Source: Mycobacterium sp. AZCC_0083 (GTDB lineage Bacteria; Actinomycetota; Actinomycetes; Mycobacteriales; Mycobacteriaceae). Taken from it: a stretch of DNA of 64,000 bases. Under the pieces are notes generated by a model. The model was not told the origin of the DNA, searched no databases, and saw only the letters and a program-made list of their open reading frames with translations. Shown here one piece after another: positions 13,996 to 21,593 of this stretch (the stretch's first letter is position 1; each line of letters begins with the position of its first letter). Location: positions 97,526-161,525 of the forward strand of contig NZ_JACHGP010000019.1 in the NCBI RefSeq assembly GCF_014202335.1, read 5' to 3'. A program made the translations under genes and the position numbers.

Positions 13996-14642
13996 GCGCC
14001 ATTCTCCGCGATGTGATCTGGGATGACCTCGACATCGACTACCTGCTGACACAGTCCTACAAGGACTTCCACGCCAAGGGCCTCGACTACGTGTGCCTGC
14101 ACCGTGACGCGGGCCTGACCCTCAAGGCGTACTTCTTCGCCGAAGGTATGGACTCGCAGAAAGCGGGCGAGGTCGTCAACCCGCACGACCACCGGTACAA
14201 CTTCGTGACGCAATGCATGTCCGGCGTCATCGAGAACCAGTGGTACCGCACCCCGCCATGCTGGGATCCGATGTCGGACGACCCGATTGCTGATGAGTGC
14301 GGCGAGGTTTACGAGACGCACCTGTGGTACACACCGCTCAACGGTGGTGTCGGGTTCACCAAGGACGGTGGCTGGATCCTGCAGCGATACAAGACGTATC
14401 AGTTCGCCCCCGGCCAGCAGTACTGGATGTCGGCACCCGAGATCCACACCATCCGCGTGGTCAAGCCCGAGACGTGCATCGTGATCGCACAGTTCGAGGA
14501 CGTGGTCCCGCTCGACCAGCCGACAGTCACGTTCACCAAGAGCAAGTTGCCGCCGTCCCTCGAAGGGCTGTACGGCACGTTCACCGCCGACCAGCTCGTC
14601 AAGCGAATCGGCCTACTTCGAGAACTGCAGGAGCAGCTCTAA
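13992..14642 (+). CDS. Cupin-fold protein, possible metal-dependent oxygenase
   Basis: 216 residues with both cupin motifs. The first is NPHDHRYNFVTQCMSGVIEN near 76-95, whose two histidines are metal ligands. The second is FAPGQQYWMSAPEIHTIRV near 140-158, with the third histidine. A cysteine (C93-95 region) sits where cysteine dioxygenases have their cross-link partner, but the match is loose. Auxiliary enzyme of unknown substrate. GTG at 13992 overlaps the lipoprotein stop; the stop overlaps the next start. Confidence 0.7.
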   Translation: MSAILRDVIWDDLDIDYLLTQSYKDFHAKGLDYVCLHRDAGLTLKAYFFAEGMDSQKAGEVVNPHDHRYNFVTQCMSGVIENQWYRTPPCWDPMSDDPIADECGEVYETHLWYTPLNGGVGFTKDGGWILQRYKTYQFAPGQQYWMSAPEIHTIRVVKPETCIVIAQFEDVVPLDQPTVTFTKSKLPPSLEGLYGTFTADQLVKRIGLLRELQEQL

Positions 14643-14833
14643 TGGGCACCAGCGTCAAGCGTGAGGTCTCGCTCAGCAGCCCGATGACTCTCGGTGAGCT
14701 GCGCGAGTTCTACGACCTGTGCCGCGACATGGACATACCGCTGTCAGCGCAGTTGTCCGTGACAGTTATCAAGGGCTACAGCGACTTCCGCGAGTCCTGG
14801 CCGGACGGTGTCACGATCACGGCTCGACCATGA
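14642..14833 (+). CDS. Hypothetical phage protein, 63 aa
   Basis: ATG overlaps the cupin stop (TAATG), and its TGA overlaps the channel start (ATGA). The sequence includes SPMTLGELREFYDLCRDMDIPLSAQLSV and SVTVIKGYSDFRESWPDGVTITA, a compact alpha/beta protein of a type common in actinophage small-gene clusters. Function unknown. Confidence 0.75.
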   Translation: MGTSVKREVSLSSPMTLGELREFYDLCRDMDIPLSAQLSVTVIKGYSDFRESWPDGVTITARP

Positions 14834-15231
14834 ACCGGCTACAGAGCGCCACGGACACCTTCCGTGAACTGTGGACGTACGCGACCATCGCTCTGATCCT
14901 CGGTGCCACCGGCTACGCCGTGTTCGAGAACAAGAGCTGGTGGGACGGACTGTGGTGGGCCATCGTGACCGCCGGGACAGTCGGCTACGGCGACCAGTAC
15001 CCCGCCACGGTCGGCGGTCGCATCGTCGGTATCGCGCTGATCGTGTTCTCCGTGTTCTTCGTCGTCCCCCTCATCACAGCCCGCATGGCCAGCCGCCTCA
15101 TCGTGAACGACGACGCGTGGACCCATGAGGAGCAAGAAGAGATCAAGAGCGACATCGGGTTCGTCCGTGAGTACGTCGACCGGCTCCCGCCCCGATGCGG
15201 GCATGGCGGTGATCCGGCGAAGTGCCGATGA
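14830..15231 (+). CDS. KcsA-like potassium channel subunit
   Basis: 133 residues with the full two-helix pore layout: TM1 about 13-31 (YATIALILGATGYAVF), pore helix LWWAIVTAG, selectivity filter TVGYGD at 50-55, and TM2 about 62-85. The segment WWAIVTAGTVGYGDQYP closely parallels the KcsA pore. A charged 45-residue cytoplasmic tail follows, ending in two cysteines. Four copies should assemble into a K+ channel in the host membrane. It is translated by ATGA coupling from the gene before and into the gene after. The filter is intact, so a working channel is expected. Confidence 0.92.
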   Translation: MNRLQSATDTFRELWTYATIALILGATGYAVFENKSWWDGLWWAIVTAGTVGYGDQYPATVGGRIVGIALIVFSVFFVVPLITARMASRLIVNDDAWTHEEQEEIKSDIGFVREYVDRLPPRCGHGGDPAKCR

Positions 15232-15356
15232 TGAGCGGCGTGATGGTCGCCTACGACGGTGATGCAGACCTCTTCGTCTACCGGGTCTTCGTCCCTGACT
15301 ATCAGGAGCGGTTCGGATACTTGCACGACGGCACCCTGCAGACCGGAAGGGATTGA
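15228..15356 (+). CDS. Hypothetical phage protein, 42 aa
   Basis: ATG at 15228 overlaps the channel stop (ATGA) and the frame closes at 15356. The peptide (VMVAYDGDADLFVYRVFVPD then QERFGYLHDG) looks like one beta hairpin plus a tail. Its coupling to the channel gene makes it a candidate partner, but no family is known to me. Confidence 0.6.
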   Translation: MMSGVMVAYDGDADLFVYRVFVPDYQERFGYLHDGTLQTGRD

Positions 15357-15359
15357 CCA

Positions 15360-15467
15360 GTGGCCGAGACCAAAGAAGAGATGGACGCGCAGACAGGCGG
15401 ATTACACCCTGCCGAGATCTGCGGCGAGGACTGTTCGGGGTGCTGCGAGGAGTGGGAGTGGAAGTGA
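15360..15467 (+). CDS. 35-residue cysteine-containing peptide
   Basis: GTG at 15360 follows GGAAGGGATTGACCA. The product is acidic and ends with CGEDCSGCCEEWEWK, a compact four-cysteine cluster that could bind metal. The start site has a good ribosome-binding site; short length limits confidence. Confidence 0.5.
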   Translation: MAETKEEMDAQTGGLHPAEICGEDCSGCCEEWEWK

Positions 15468-15491
15468 CAACGCCTACACCTGCCGTCGCCT

Positions 15492-15603
15492 GATGTGGAG
15501 CCAGCTTGGGGACGGCACCTACGTGTGCGACGTGTGCGGCCTACCCGTGCGTCTTTGGGTGGACATCGGAGCATCGTGCCCGTTCGGGTGCGACGTGACG
15601 TAG
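15492..15603 (+). CDS. Small zinc-ribbon-like protein
   Basis: The frame ending 15603 encodes YVCDVCGLPVRLWVDIGASCPFGC, a CxxC...CxxxC arrangement typical of small zinc ribbons. The start is uncertain: ATG at 15492 gives 36 residues but has no strong ribosome-binding site. The frame is open much further upstream, through out-of-frame genes. Confidence 0.5.
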
Positions 15604-15612
15604 GGAGATGAC

Positions 15613-15783
15613 ATGACCTGTACCGAACCGGACGAGGACGGCGACTGCACGCATGAGATCAGCAGTTACGAACCCGGCCTGTGCCTGCATTGCTTGCACA
15701 CCTACGGAATCGCCCGTCAGATGGGCAAGTCCACCGTCCCCGGCCTGTGGATGTGCATGATGTGCGCCCACGGCGTCGGCTAA
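15613..15783 (+). CDS. 56-residue zinc-finger-like protein
   Basis: ATG at 15613 follows GGGAGATGAC. Cysteine pairs CLHC near 27-30 and CMMC near 49-52, each followed by histidine, suggest a single zinc site. It was not long enough to stand out as a gene, but the start signal, open frame and metal motif agree. Confidence 0.6.
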   Translation: MTCTEPDEDGDCTHEISSYEPGLCLHCLHTYGIARQMGKSTVPGLWMCMMCAHGVG

Positions 15784-15823
15784 CGGGACGCGTACTTATC
15801 GGCACAACACAACAGGAGGAATC

Positions 15824-16189
15824 GTGAACGTTCGCAATTGGTTTCGGCGCAGGCCACCAAGCAATCTGGTCGCTCACGCACGTCGTGAGTTGGATCTGAT
15901 CGGAGAAGAGCCTGACGTGATCAAGGGCTACCTCAAGGTGATCCAAGCGTTCGCCGATATGGGGCACTCTGGTGGGTCAGCAATGGTCGCTATCCCGACT
16001 ATCAGCAGGCTGTTGCGTTTCGAGAACTTGGCTCCGCTAACCGACGACCCGGACGACTGGATCGAGGTTGGGTACGGCATGTGGCAGAACCGCCGCTGTT
16101 CCCGCATGTTCTCGGAGGACGGTGGCAAGTCGTATACCGACGTGGACGACCGCGAGAAGGTCGTGCATTTTGCCGAGTCAAGCGCCTAG
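15824..16189 (+). CDS. Conserved small phage protein, 121 aa
   Basis: GTG at 15824 is preceded by AGGAGG at good distance. Helical first half (LVAHARRELDLIGEEPDVIKGYLKVIQAF) and a beta-rich end (WIEVGYGMWQNRRCSRMFSEDGGKSYTDVDD). I recall similar WQNRR...SEDGGK-type proteins in other mycobacteriophages, without known function. Confidence 0.75.
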   Translation: MNVRNWFRRRPPSNLVAHARRELDLIGEEPDVIKGYLKVIQAFADMGHSGGSAMVAIPTISRLLRFENLAPLTDDPDDWIEVGYGMWQNRRCSRMFSEDGGKSYTDVDDREKVVHFAESSA

Positions 16190-16206
16190 CTGACATAGGG
16201 ACTGGC

Positions 16207-16398
16207 ATGCACGAAGTACCTGACTGCTACGTCTGCGGCGACGGCATCGAACAGATCGGCGGGGGCTGGCGGCACATTGACGACAGCATCAGTGCGGAGG
16301 GCGAGCGAGTCGTCTCGACGTGCTACTGGGGCAAGCCCTACGCGCCGTCCGACAACCGCAATCCGCGGTTCGCAGACTTCGAAAAACACCTGACGTAA
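16207..16398 (+). CDS. Hypothetical phage protein, 63 aa
   Basis: ATG at 16207. It opens with CYVCGDGIEQIGGGWRHID and carries one more cysteine near 40, so a partial zinc site is possible. The C-terminus is Pro/Asn-rich and charged. Not recognised. Confidence 0.6.
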   Translation: MHEVPDCYVCGDGIEQIGGGWRHIDDSISAEGERVVSTCYWGKPYAPSDNRNPRFADFEKHLT

Positions 16399-16408
16399 GG
16401 AGATTGAC

Positions 16409-16561
16409 GTGGAAGGCATCGCAATTGGCCTTGCGTGCTGGGTGCTCGCCGCCGTGGCCTTCATGGTCGGGCGAATGACGGCGCCGCGTGCCCCGCAGGA
16501 TGTGTTCTGCTGCGCGTACAAAGTGGGCCACCCTGGGCCACACGTCCCGCCGCTGGGCTGA
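16409..16561 (+). CDS. 50-residue membrane protein
   Basis: GTG at 16409 has AAGGAG eight bases upstream. One transmembrane helix (IAIGLACWVLAAVAFMVG, about 4-22) is followed by a short tail with CC and two histidines in HPGPHVPP. It is the last gene before the bidirectional terminator. Confidence 0.65.
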   Translation: MEGIAIGLACWVLAAVAFMVGRMTAPRAPQDVFCCAYKVGHPGPHVPPLG

Positions 16562-16603
16562 CAGAAGGCGGCGTTACTAAACGGGGCTCACAAGGCCCAT
16601 AGA

Positions 16604-16640
16604 GAAACCCCGACCCCCTCACAAGGGGGGCCGGGGTTTC
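16604..16640. terminator. Bidirectional intrinsic terminator
   Basis: GAAACCCCG-ACCCCC at 16604-16618 pairs with GGGGGG-CCGGGGTTTC at 16625-16640 around a six-base loop. It lies between the rightward early genes ending at 16561 and the leftward late operon ending at 16668, so it can stop transcription from both sides. It is the strongest hairpin in the phage. Confidence 0.9.
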
Positions 16641-16667
16641 GTCGTTCCTGGAGCCAATAAGAGGGCG

Positions 16668-16913
16668 CTACGCAGCCTTTCGCTGCTTCGGCCACCACTC
16701 CTCAATAGAATCCGATGAGTAGCCCGACCACACATCCTCGTCCTCGACCAAGACGACGGGCATCGCCATGTAGCCCATCTCGATCAGACGGTCACGCCAC
16801 TCGGTCTGTTCATCGACGTTGATTGTCTCGAACTCAACGCCACGATCCTTCAGATGTCGCTTCGTGACCAGGCACTGCGGGCAGGAGTTCTTCGTGAACA
16901 CGGTGACGCTCAT
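16668..16913 (-). CDS. nrdH: NrdH-type glutaredoxin
   Basis: 81-residue thioredoxin-fold redox protein with active site CPQC at 11-14 and the cis-proline turn MPVV near 52. NrdH proteins donate electrons to ribonucleotide reductase; many mycobacteriophages carry one next to the lysis genes. It ends the late operon and overlaps lysB by four bases (ATGA). Confidence 0.92.
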   Translation of the reverse strand: MSVTVFTKNSCPQCLVTKRHLKDRGVEFETINVDEQTEWRDRLIEMGYMAMPVVLVEDEDVWSGYSSDSIEEWWPKQRKAA

Positions 16914-18007
16914 CGGCGCACCGGGGCTGCCGCCACGATGTCGCGGGCGTGCTGGAGCGCAATGTCCCAGCAGGAGCGCGGATCTCCGTCGATGGGGTTC
17001 ACGAACTGGTACGTCGTGTGAGGGCTGGTCACCTTGATCAGGAAGAAGTCGAGCGCATTCGTAGCGGCCTTGAACGCACCAACGCCCTCATTGAACGTTG
17101 GGCTCGACACCAGGTTCCACACTTGTCCGGCCAGGTTCAGCGGATTGCCAGTGTTGACGATGTCCCACACCGCACGCATGTCAGCGATCTGATCCGCAGT
17201 AGACCCGGCCTTGTTGATCTTCGAGTACAGGTCGTCACCCTTGGTGTTGGTCATCGCCTTGTCGGAAGCGAAGTCCCAATGCTCCACCGGGGTGTCGTGT
17301 GCGGTCGGCGTAACGATGCCCTCGCCGTCCGAGTAGGAGCAGCCGGGGAACGTATGCCCGTGCTCACGCATCGGGTTGCCGAATGCGCTCGACCCACGGT
17401 ATGTGGCCTTGAACCGTCCGAGGTCGCCGTACAGGACGCGCATCAACACCGTCATGAACACGATGGCACCCATCGAGTACACCGTTGCGCACCAAGGGAT
17501 CTGGGTGCAGTTCTCACCCTTCGGGCCGCGCGGCATGTCGAGCTGACGAATGAACTCAGCGACACCGTCCTTCACGCCTCGGGACATCGGCACTGGGGCC
17601 GTGTTGTACCCGATGGGCTGGTGGTAGCACTTCGTCTTGTCGAGCAGCTCCCCGATGTCGTACGGGTAGCCCATGTCGTACGTGCTGCCCGCGCCGTTGA
17701 TCGAGAAGTGAACGATGTCGTAGCCCTGCACGAACGCGGGCTTGTCGATCACGATGACGCCGAGAGCGACCTGGGTGTCGAAGTCCAGGACGCCGAACCC
17801 ATGGGAGCCCAGCTTTGGGCCGGTGTAGTTCTTGTCAGCATTCTTGTTCTGCTGGTACGTCACCAGCGCGGCCTGCAGATCGAGCCCGAACACCTCAGTG
17901 TCATCGAGCCTCTTGGCATAGGAGAACCTCGCCTTGAGCTTCGCCTTAGCCGTCTTCACGGTGGGGCCGGACATGCCGACCTGCCACCCGATCCACGTAG
18001 TGGTCAT
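16910..18007 (-). CDS. lysB: LysB mycolylarabinogalactan esterase
   Basis: Lysis enzyme that cuts the ester linking the mycolic-acid layer to arabinogalactan. The first 85 residues resemble a peptidoglycan-binding repeat (DLQAALVTYQQNKN, then GVLDFDTQVALG). The alpha/beta-hydrolase core has strand YDIVHFSINGAGS and the nucleophile elbow VYSMGA near residue 195, where most LysBs have GYSQGA, so the first glycine is replaced by valine. The start is ATG at 18007, preceded by AGAAAGGAT, giving 365 residues; an ORF open to 18040 lacks a good start signal. Catalytic Asp and His are not assigned with confidence. Confidence 0.9.
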   Translation of the reverse strand: MTTTWIGWQVGMSGPTVKTAKAKLKARFSYAKRLDDTEVFGLDLQAALVTYQQNKNADKNYTGPKLGSHGFGVLDFDTQVALGVIVIDKPAFVQGYDIVHFSINGAGSTYDMGYPYDIGELLDKTKCYHQPIGYNTAPVPMSRGVKDGVAEFIRQLDMPRGPKGENCTQIPWCATVYSMGAIVFMTVLMRVLYGDLGRFKATYRGSSAFGNPMREHGHTFPGCSYSDGEGIVTPTAHDTPVEHWDFASDKAMTNTKGDDLYSKINKAGSTADQIADMRAVWDIVNTGNPLNLAGQVWNLVSSPTFNEGVGAFKAATNALDFFLIKVTSPHTTYQFVNPIDGDPRSCWDIALQHARDIVAAAPVRR

Positions 18008-18039
18008 GTAATCCTTTCTGGCATCACGAAATAGGGCCA

Positions 18040-18056
18040 TTCCGCTGCCAGCGGAA
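18040..18056. repeat. Perfect inverted repeat between holin and lysB genes
   Basis: TTCCGCTG and CAGCGGAA separated by one base, within the 70-base gap 18008-18077. The tight loop is poor for a hairpin terminator, so a protein-binding dyad is as likely. Confidence 0.4.
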
Positions 18057-18077
18057 CAGCCCGATTACGCGAACGGT

Positions 18078-18392
18078 TTAGTGAGTCTTCTTGTACTGCT
18101 CGATGACCTCATCGACCACGCTGGTCGCCTCGGTCGCGATGGCCGGGACGGAAGGCGCAGGGGCTGCCTGCGTGGGCTCGTCGTCGCCGTCGAGTTCGTC
18201 CACCACCTTCTCGATGGCAGCCTGGTTCTTCACGAACCATGTAGCGCCACCCACGACGGCCGAGAAGCCGACCGCTACCAGATGCACCCACGGGTGTGTG
18301 GTGTCGGCATTCAGGAACGCCACGACGCCCTCCATACCTGCCAGCGCAGTGGCGGCGGCGGTGATGGCCTTGTAGATCTCTGCGATCTTCAC
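18078..18392 (-). CDS. Holin candidate with two membrane helices
   Basis: 104 residues. Hydrophobic segments at about 8-27 and 37-54 (WVHLVAVGFSAVVGGATWFV) flank a short polar loop; the C-terminal half is acidic and proline-rich, ending in lysines. Size, topology and position between lysA and lysB fit a holin that opens the membrane for LysA. GTG at 18392 overlaps the previous stop. Confidence 0.7.
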   Translation of the reverse strand: MKIAEIYKAITAAATALAGMEGVVAFLNADTTHPWVHLVAVGFSAVVGGATWFVKNQAAIEKVVDELDGDDEPTQAAPAPSVPAIATEATSVVDEVIEQYKKTH

Positions 18393-18625
18393 TTGAAGAT
18401 CCCTCCCAGCGGGTTGAACTGCTTGATGATTGCCTGGAGCTGGTCGGGGATCAGCGACTCCAACGTCTGAATGACGTTGGGCAGGAACACCTTGTCGATC
18501 TGATCGGGGATCAGTTCGTCCAGCTTCTTGGTGACCGCGTCCTCCACAGCCTTCTCGATGACCGGCGTCAACGCCGTCACGACGATTGGGATCACGACCT
18601 TCGCGGCCGACTCGATGAAGCTCAC
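18389..18625 (-). CDS. Small lysis-cassette protein, 78 aa
   Basis: N-terminal hydrophobic stretch (AAKVVIPIVVTALTPVI) followed by an amphipathic helical body (VEDAVTKKLDELIPDQIDKV, and ESLIPDQLQAIIKQF with a repeated LIPDQ motif). It could be a second holin-like protein or chaperone of lysis. Four-base overlaps on both sides place it in the lysis cassette. Confidence 0.6.
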   Translation of the reverse strand: MSFIESAAKVVIPIVVTALTPVIEKAVEDAVTKKLDELIPDQIDKVFLPNVIQTLESLIPDQLQAIIKQFNPLGGIFK

Positions 18626-20055
18626 TTCGCAGCCGCCTCGTATGCCGTCAGGATGTCGGCCGGAACCTCTGCGAGGATCTTCGCTGCGCGGGCCACCGTC
18701 GCGGCGTCAGTCACCACTCCCTCGCCTGCGGCAACGCGAATCACGCGGCGCAGCGAGTCAGGGTCACCCAGCACGGCCAGGCGCTCCACTAGTTCGGAGT
18801 GCTCCATGCCGTCGTCGTTGAGCACCATGCCAGCGAGGGTGTCCACTGGTCCCTCACCGGGCTCTGCGTAGATGGAACGCGAGTTCCACTTGTTGGTCAG
18901 CTCGAAGTGGACACGCGTCAGCAGTGCCCGGTCGGCGTCAGTGAACATGTCGTCTTCCTCCGTGGTTCCATTTGCGAATTGTGCTACGTAGCTTGCGAAT
19001 ACGTCCCAAGGGAAGTTGGGGCCAACGTCGGTGTGAGTACCGATGCCCAGACCCTTGGTGATGCCGTAGTGGTCGGTGATGCCGTTGCTGGTCTTTAGCG
19101 ACGAGTAGCCCCCGGCCGCGAAGCCGACGCGGACGGTCGTCTCGATCCCGTACTTGCGGCAGTCCTGTACGGCCAGGTAGGCAGCAACCTTGATTGCCTT
19201 GCCGTACTTGCTGAGCCAGTCCGTACGCGACATCGCCGCGTACGATCCAGCGAAGACGAGGTTGATCGAATCTGGATTCGCCGATAGGACGGACCAGCTG
19301 CTGAGGTCGGTGTCAACGAGATCCCACGCGACAGCCCCGGAAGCATCAGGGTCCACCGCGTAGTGGTAGGACACCTCGTTGTTGTCCATCCAGTTATCCA
19401 GCGCCTGACCCAGCAGGTTGCCTTCCTCCGTGTGGAGGACGAACAGACGCGGATTGTGCCCCTGACGGTTCGACGCGTTCTCGCCGTCGATGATGTTCTT
19501 CTCGGTGAACGAGAACGATGGCTGAGTGGGAGTTGTTGGGGCGGTGATTGTTCCGGCCACCGCGTCGTACAGCGCGTTGATGTCATCCCACTGCTCGCGG
19601 TAGCGGTCAGGGAACGCCGAGCCCTGGATGGCCTGCGCAGCCTCGCCAGCGGACTGAGCGTTCGACGCGTCGTATCCGCGCTTCTTTAGCCGCGTCTGGA
19701 ACGAGATGAACGCCTGGTGCGGATCCATCTGCTGAGCAGTCGTCCCCCACCACAGCTCGCCGTTCGGACCCTTCTGCTGCTGCAGGTAGCCGATTGACCG
19801 ATTATCGTTCGAAACCGAGTCGTGGGAGTAGTTGAACGAATCTCCGTCGTTATGGTTTGCCGGACACCAGAAGCGCCGTGCGTGCGGCGGGTCGTTGTCC
19901 TCAACGCCAACCTCGACGGAGACGGCCATCACGTTGAGGATCGCCGCGCCCTTTACGTCGGGCATGCCCAATGTCTTCGCCACGTCGATGGCAATCGCCA
20001 TGATCTGCTCACGGGCGAGGAGCGGATCATCCTGCAGAAACTGTGTGAAACTCAT
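18622..20055 (-). CDS. lysA: LysA endolysin with amidase domain
   Basis: 477 residues in three parts, the usual mycobacteriophage design. The N-terminal domain (1 to about 170; NRSIGYLQQQKG, AGEAAQAIQGSAFPDRY) resembles the small peptidase/muramidase-like modules at the front of LysA proteins. An Amidase_2-type N-acetylmuramoyl-L-alanine amidase spans about 195-365: zinc ligand in VLHTEEG near 210, SYHYAVD, and GTHTDVGPNFPW near 340. The last 110 residues are helical and probably bind the cell wall. ATG at 20055 overlaps the upstream stop. Confidence 0.92.
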   Translation of the reverse strand: MSFTQFLQDDPLLAREQIMAIAIDVAKTLGMPDVKGAAILNVMAVSVEVGVEDNDPPHARRFWCPANHNDGDSFNYSHDSVSNDNRSIGYLQQQKGPNGELWWGTTAQQMDPHQAFISFQTRLKKRGYDASNAQSAGEAAQAIQGSAFPDRYREQWDDINALYDAVAGTITAPTTPTQPSFSFTEKNIIDGENASNRQGHNPRLFVLHTEEGNLLGQALDNWMDNNEVSYHYAVDPDASGAVAWDLVDTDLSSWSVLSANPDSINLVFAGSYAAMSRTDWLSKYGKAIKVAAYLAVQDCRKYGIETTVRVGFAAGGYSSLKTSNGITDHYGITKGLGIGTHTDVGPNFPWDVFASYVAQFANGTTEEDDMFTDADRALLTRVHFELTNKWNSRSIYAEPGEGPVDTLAGMVLNDDGMEHSELVERLAVLGDPDSLRRVIRVAAGEGVVTDAATVARAAKILAEVPADILTAYEAAAK

Positions 20056-21011
20056 GCGGCGTCCTGTGCTGAGATGGCTGTGAACTGAGTGCCAGGCGCT
20101 AGAAGCGACGCACGCCAGTTCAATCCGTAGTAGGTGTGGCCGTCACCGTGGTCGACCAGGTTCGCCTCGTCGGTCCAGTCGATGACCGGCGTGGCCAGGT
20201 TCGTCCCCTGGTACACCGCCACTGTGTTCGTGATCGAGTTGTAGCGAATCGTGTAGTTGTCCAGGTTCGCGGTGACGTGCGGAACCGACTTCCACGTCGT
20301 CAAATGCACTGGGCTGGAGCCAACCTCGATGAGCAGGTTGTTGTTGATCAGGCCGGTCTCATGCGTGACGCAGAGGTACTCCGACATGTCCGAGTTCGAG
20401 CAGAACGCCACACCCGACTTGCCAGCGCCACGGTTGACCACCGAGTAGTTGATCTCGATGGAGTCGCCACGGAACGGCGCGTACCAAAGCATCGCCGCGT
20501 CATCGAAGAGGATCCCGCAGGCCACGCCATTGGGCTGGCCGGACGAGGAGTTGTCCCAGACGGACGGCGCACCGTTCTTGACATCCCACGACGGGTCGAC
20601 AACCGTTCCCACGGTGCCGAAGTCGTAGTCGTACTGAATCGCGTTGAAATCGGTGTTGTTCTGCGGGTAGTCTGGGTAGCGCGGCTCATTGCGAGTTACG
20701 GTGCCCCAGACCGGGATACGGACGTTGGCGTTTACATCCTCGATACTCAGAGCGAACGTGGTGCCGCGCACCAGAAGAGTTGTGTCATCGGACGTTACGT
20801 CAGGAAAGGTCACCGCACCGTTGACGACGTACCCCTCCCAAATCGCGAGGGTCTGCTTGAACGAGTTCTTGAACTCGATGAACGCATACGCGCCGTCGCG
20901 GAACACCTTCTTCTCGCGAGCGGTCAAAGTGTATGTGTACGTGGGGGTGTCGCCAGTAGCCAGATCCATCACGGCCATGCGGCGACCCAATTCAGGACGC
21001 CAAACGCCCAT
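20052..21011 (-). CDS. Minor tail protein, 319 aa
   Basis: Beta-rich protein between the tail-fibre genes and lysA. The N-terminal third (RRMAVMDLATGDTP, EKKVFRDGAYAFIEFKN) resembles tail-tip attachment regions; the C-terminal half has a lectin-like jelly-roll feel (MLWYAPFRGDSIEINYSV, NYTIRYNSITNTVAVYQG, GLNWRASLLAPGTQF) also seen at 26177. Probably receptor contact. ATG at 21011 has AGGAG upstream. Confidence 0.75.
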   Translation of the reverse strand: MGVWRPELGRRMAVMDLATGDTPTYTYTLTAREKKVFRDGAYAFIEFKNSFKQTLAIWEGYVVNGAVTFPDVTSDDTTLLVRGTTFALSIEDVNANVRIPVWGTVTRNEPRYPDYPQNNTDFNAIQYDYDFGTVGTVVDPSWDVKNGAPSVWDNSSSGQPNGVACGILFDDAAMLWYAPFRGDSIEINYSVVNRGAGKSGVAFCSNSDMSEYLCVTHETGLINNNLLIEVGSSPVHLTTWKSVPHVTANLDNYTIRYNSITNTVAVYQGTNLATPVIDWTDEANLVDHGDGHTYYGLNWRASLLAPGTQFTAISAQDAA

Positions 21012-21024
21012 GGTGTACTCCTAT

Positions 21025-21354
21025 TTAGATGATGAGCTTCGCGTGCTGATTCGCCTCACGCAGTGCCATGCGATCCGATTCGCTGATACCTGTTGCGCGG
21101 TACAGAAAGTCATCGACAACGTCGGTCAGCTTGTTCAGGCCACGGATCACCTTCTCAAGGCGCTCACGTAGCTCGCTGTTCTCCCGGCGTACCTCTTCAC
21201 GGAACGCTGCCGACATCCGCTGCAGCAGCTCCGTCTCATCAAGCTTGCGCTTGCGCTTACCAAACACGGTGTCCCACACGTGATTGAAGATTCCACCCGT
21301 GGCCGCAGCCGTTGCCAGCCCGAGAAGGGCCTCCCCCAAAGTGATGTGATCCAT
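21025..21354 (-). CDS. Membrane-anchored coiled-coil protein
   Basis: 109 residues: a hydrophobic N-terminus (ALLGLATAAATGGIFNHVW), a basic KRKRK, then a long charged helix (AAFREEVRRENSELRERLEKVIRGLNKL) typical of a coiled coil. The layout, one membrane helix and an extended rod, resembles the accessory lysis proteins called LysZ or spanin-like in actinophages. It sits 1.3 kb upstream of lysA. Confidence 0.6.
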   Translation of the reverse strand: MDHITLGEALLGLATAAATGGIFNHVWDTVFGKRKRKLDETELLQRMSAAFREEVRRENSELRERLEKVIRGLNKLTDVVDDFLYRATGISESDRMALREANQHAKLII

Positions 21355-21383
21355 GTTCTTTTATCTGAGTAGTAGGTGCGGGC

Positions 21384-21417
21384 GGATTCCCTCCCCGTCG
21401 AAACGAGGAGGGAATCC
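21384..21417 (-). terminator. Hairpin after the 52-aa gene
   Basis: GGATTCCCTCC at 21384-21394 pairs perfectly with GGAGGGAATCC at 21407-21417. It follows the stop at 21424 on the minus strand. There is no U-run, so it may slow or tune transcription into the lysis genes rather than end it. Confidence 0.5.
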
Positions 21418-21423
21418 GTAGTG

Positions 21424-21582
21424 CTACTTGGCCTTCTGAGCCCGCTCGGCGTCCAGCCAGGCGACAGTGTCGGCCTGGATCTTCGCTACAGCTGCCACGT
21501 GGTTCTCCGACTGCTCAGCGATGCTCGCCGCGTAGGCGTCCCAGAACGCCTTCTCGTTACCAACAGTGAGGACGTTTGCCAT
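21424..21582 (-). CDS. 52-residue helical tail-region protein
   Basis: ATG at 21582 has AAGGAG upstream. The product is almost entirely helical (EKAFWDAYAASIAEQ, AAVAKIQADTVAWLDAERAQ). It lies immediately after an SGNH tail protein and before a strong hairpin. No family assigned. Confidence 0.65.
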   Translation of the reverse strand: MANVLTVGNEKAFWDAYAASIAEQSENHVAAVAKIQADTVAWLDAERAQKAK

Positions 21583-21593
21583 GTGAGTTCTCC

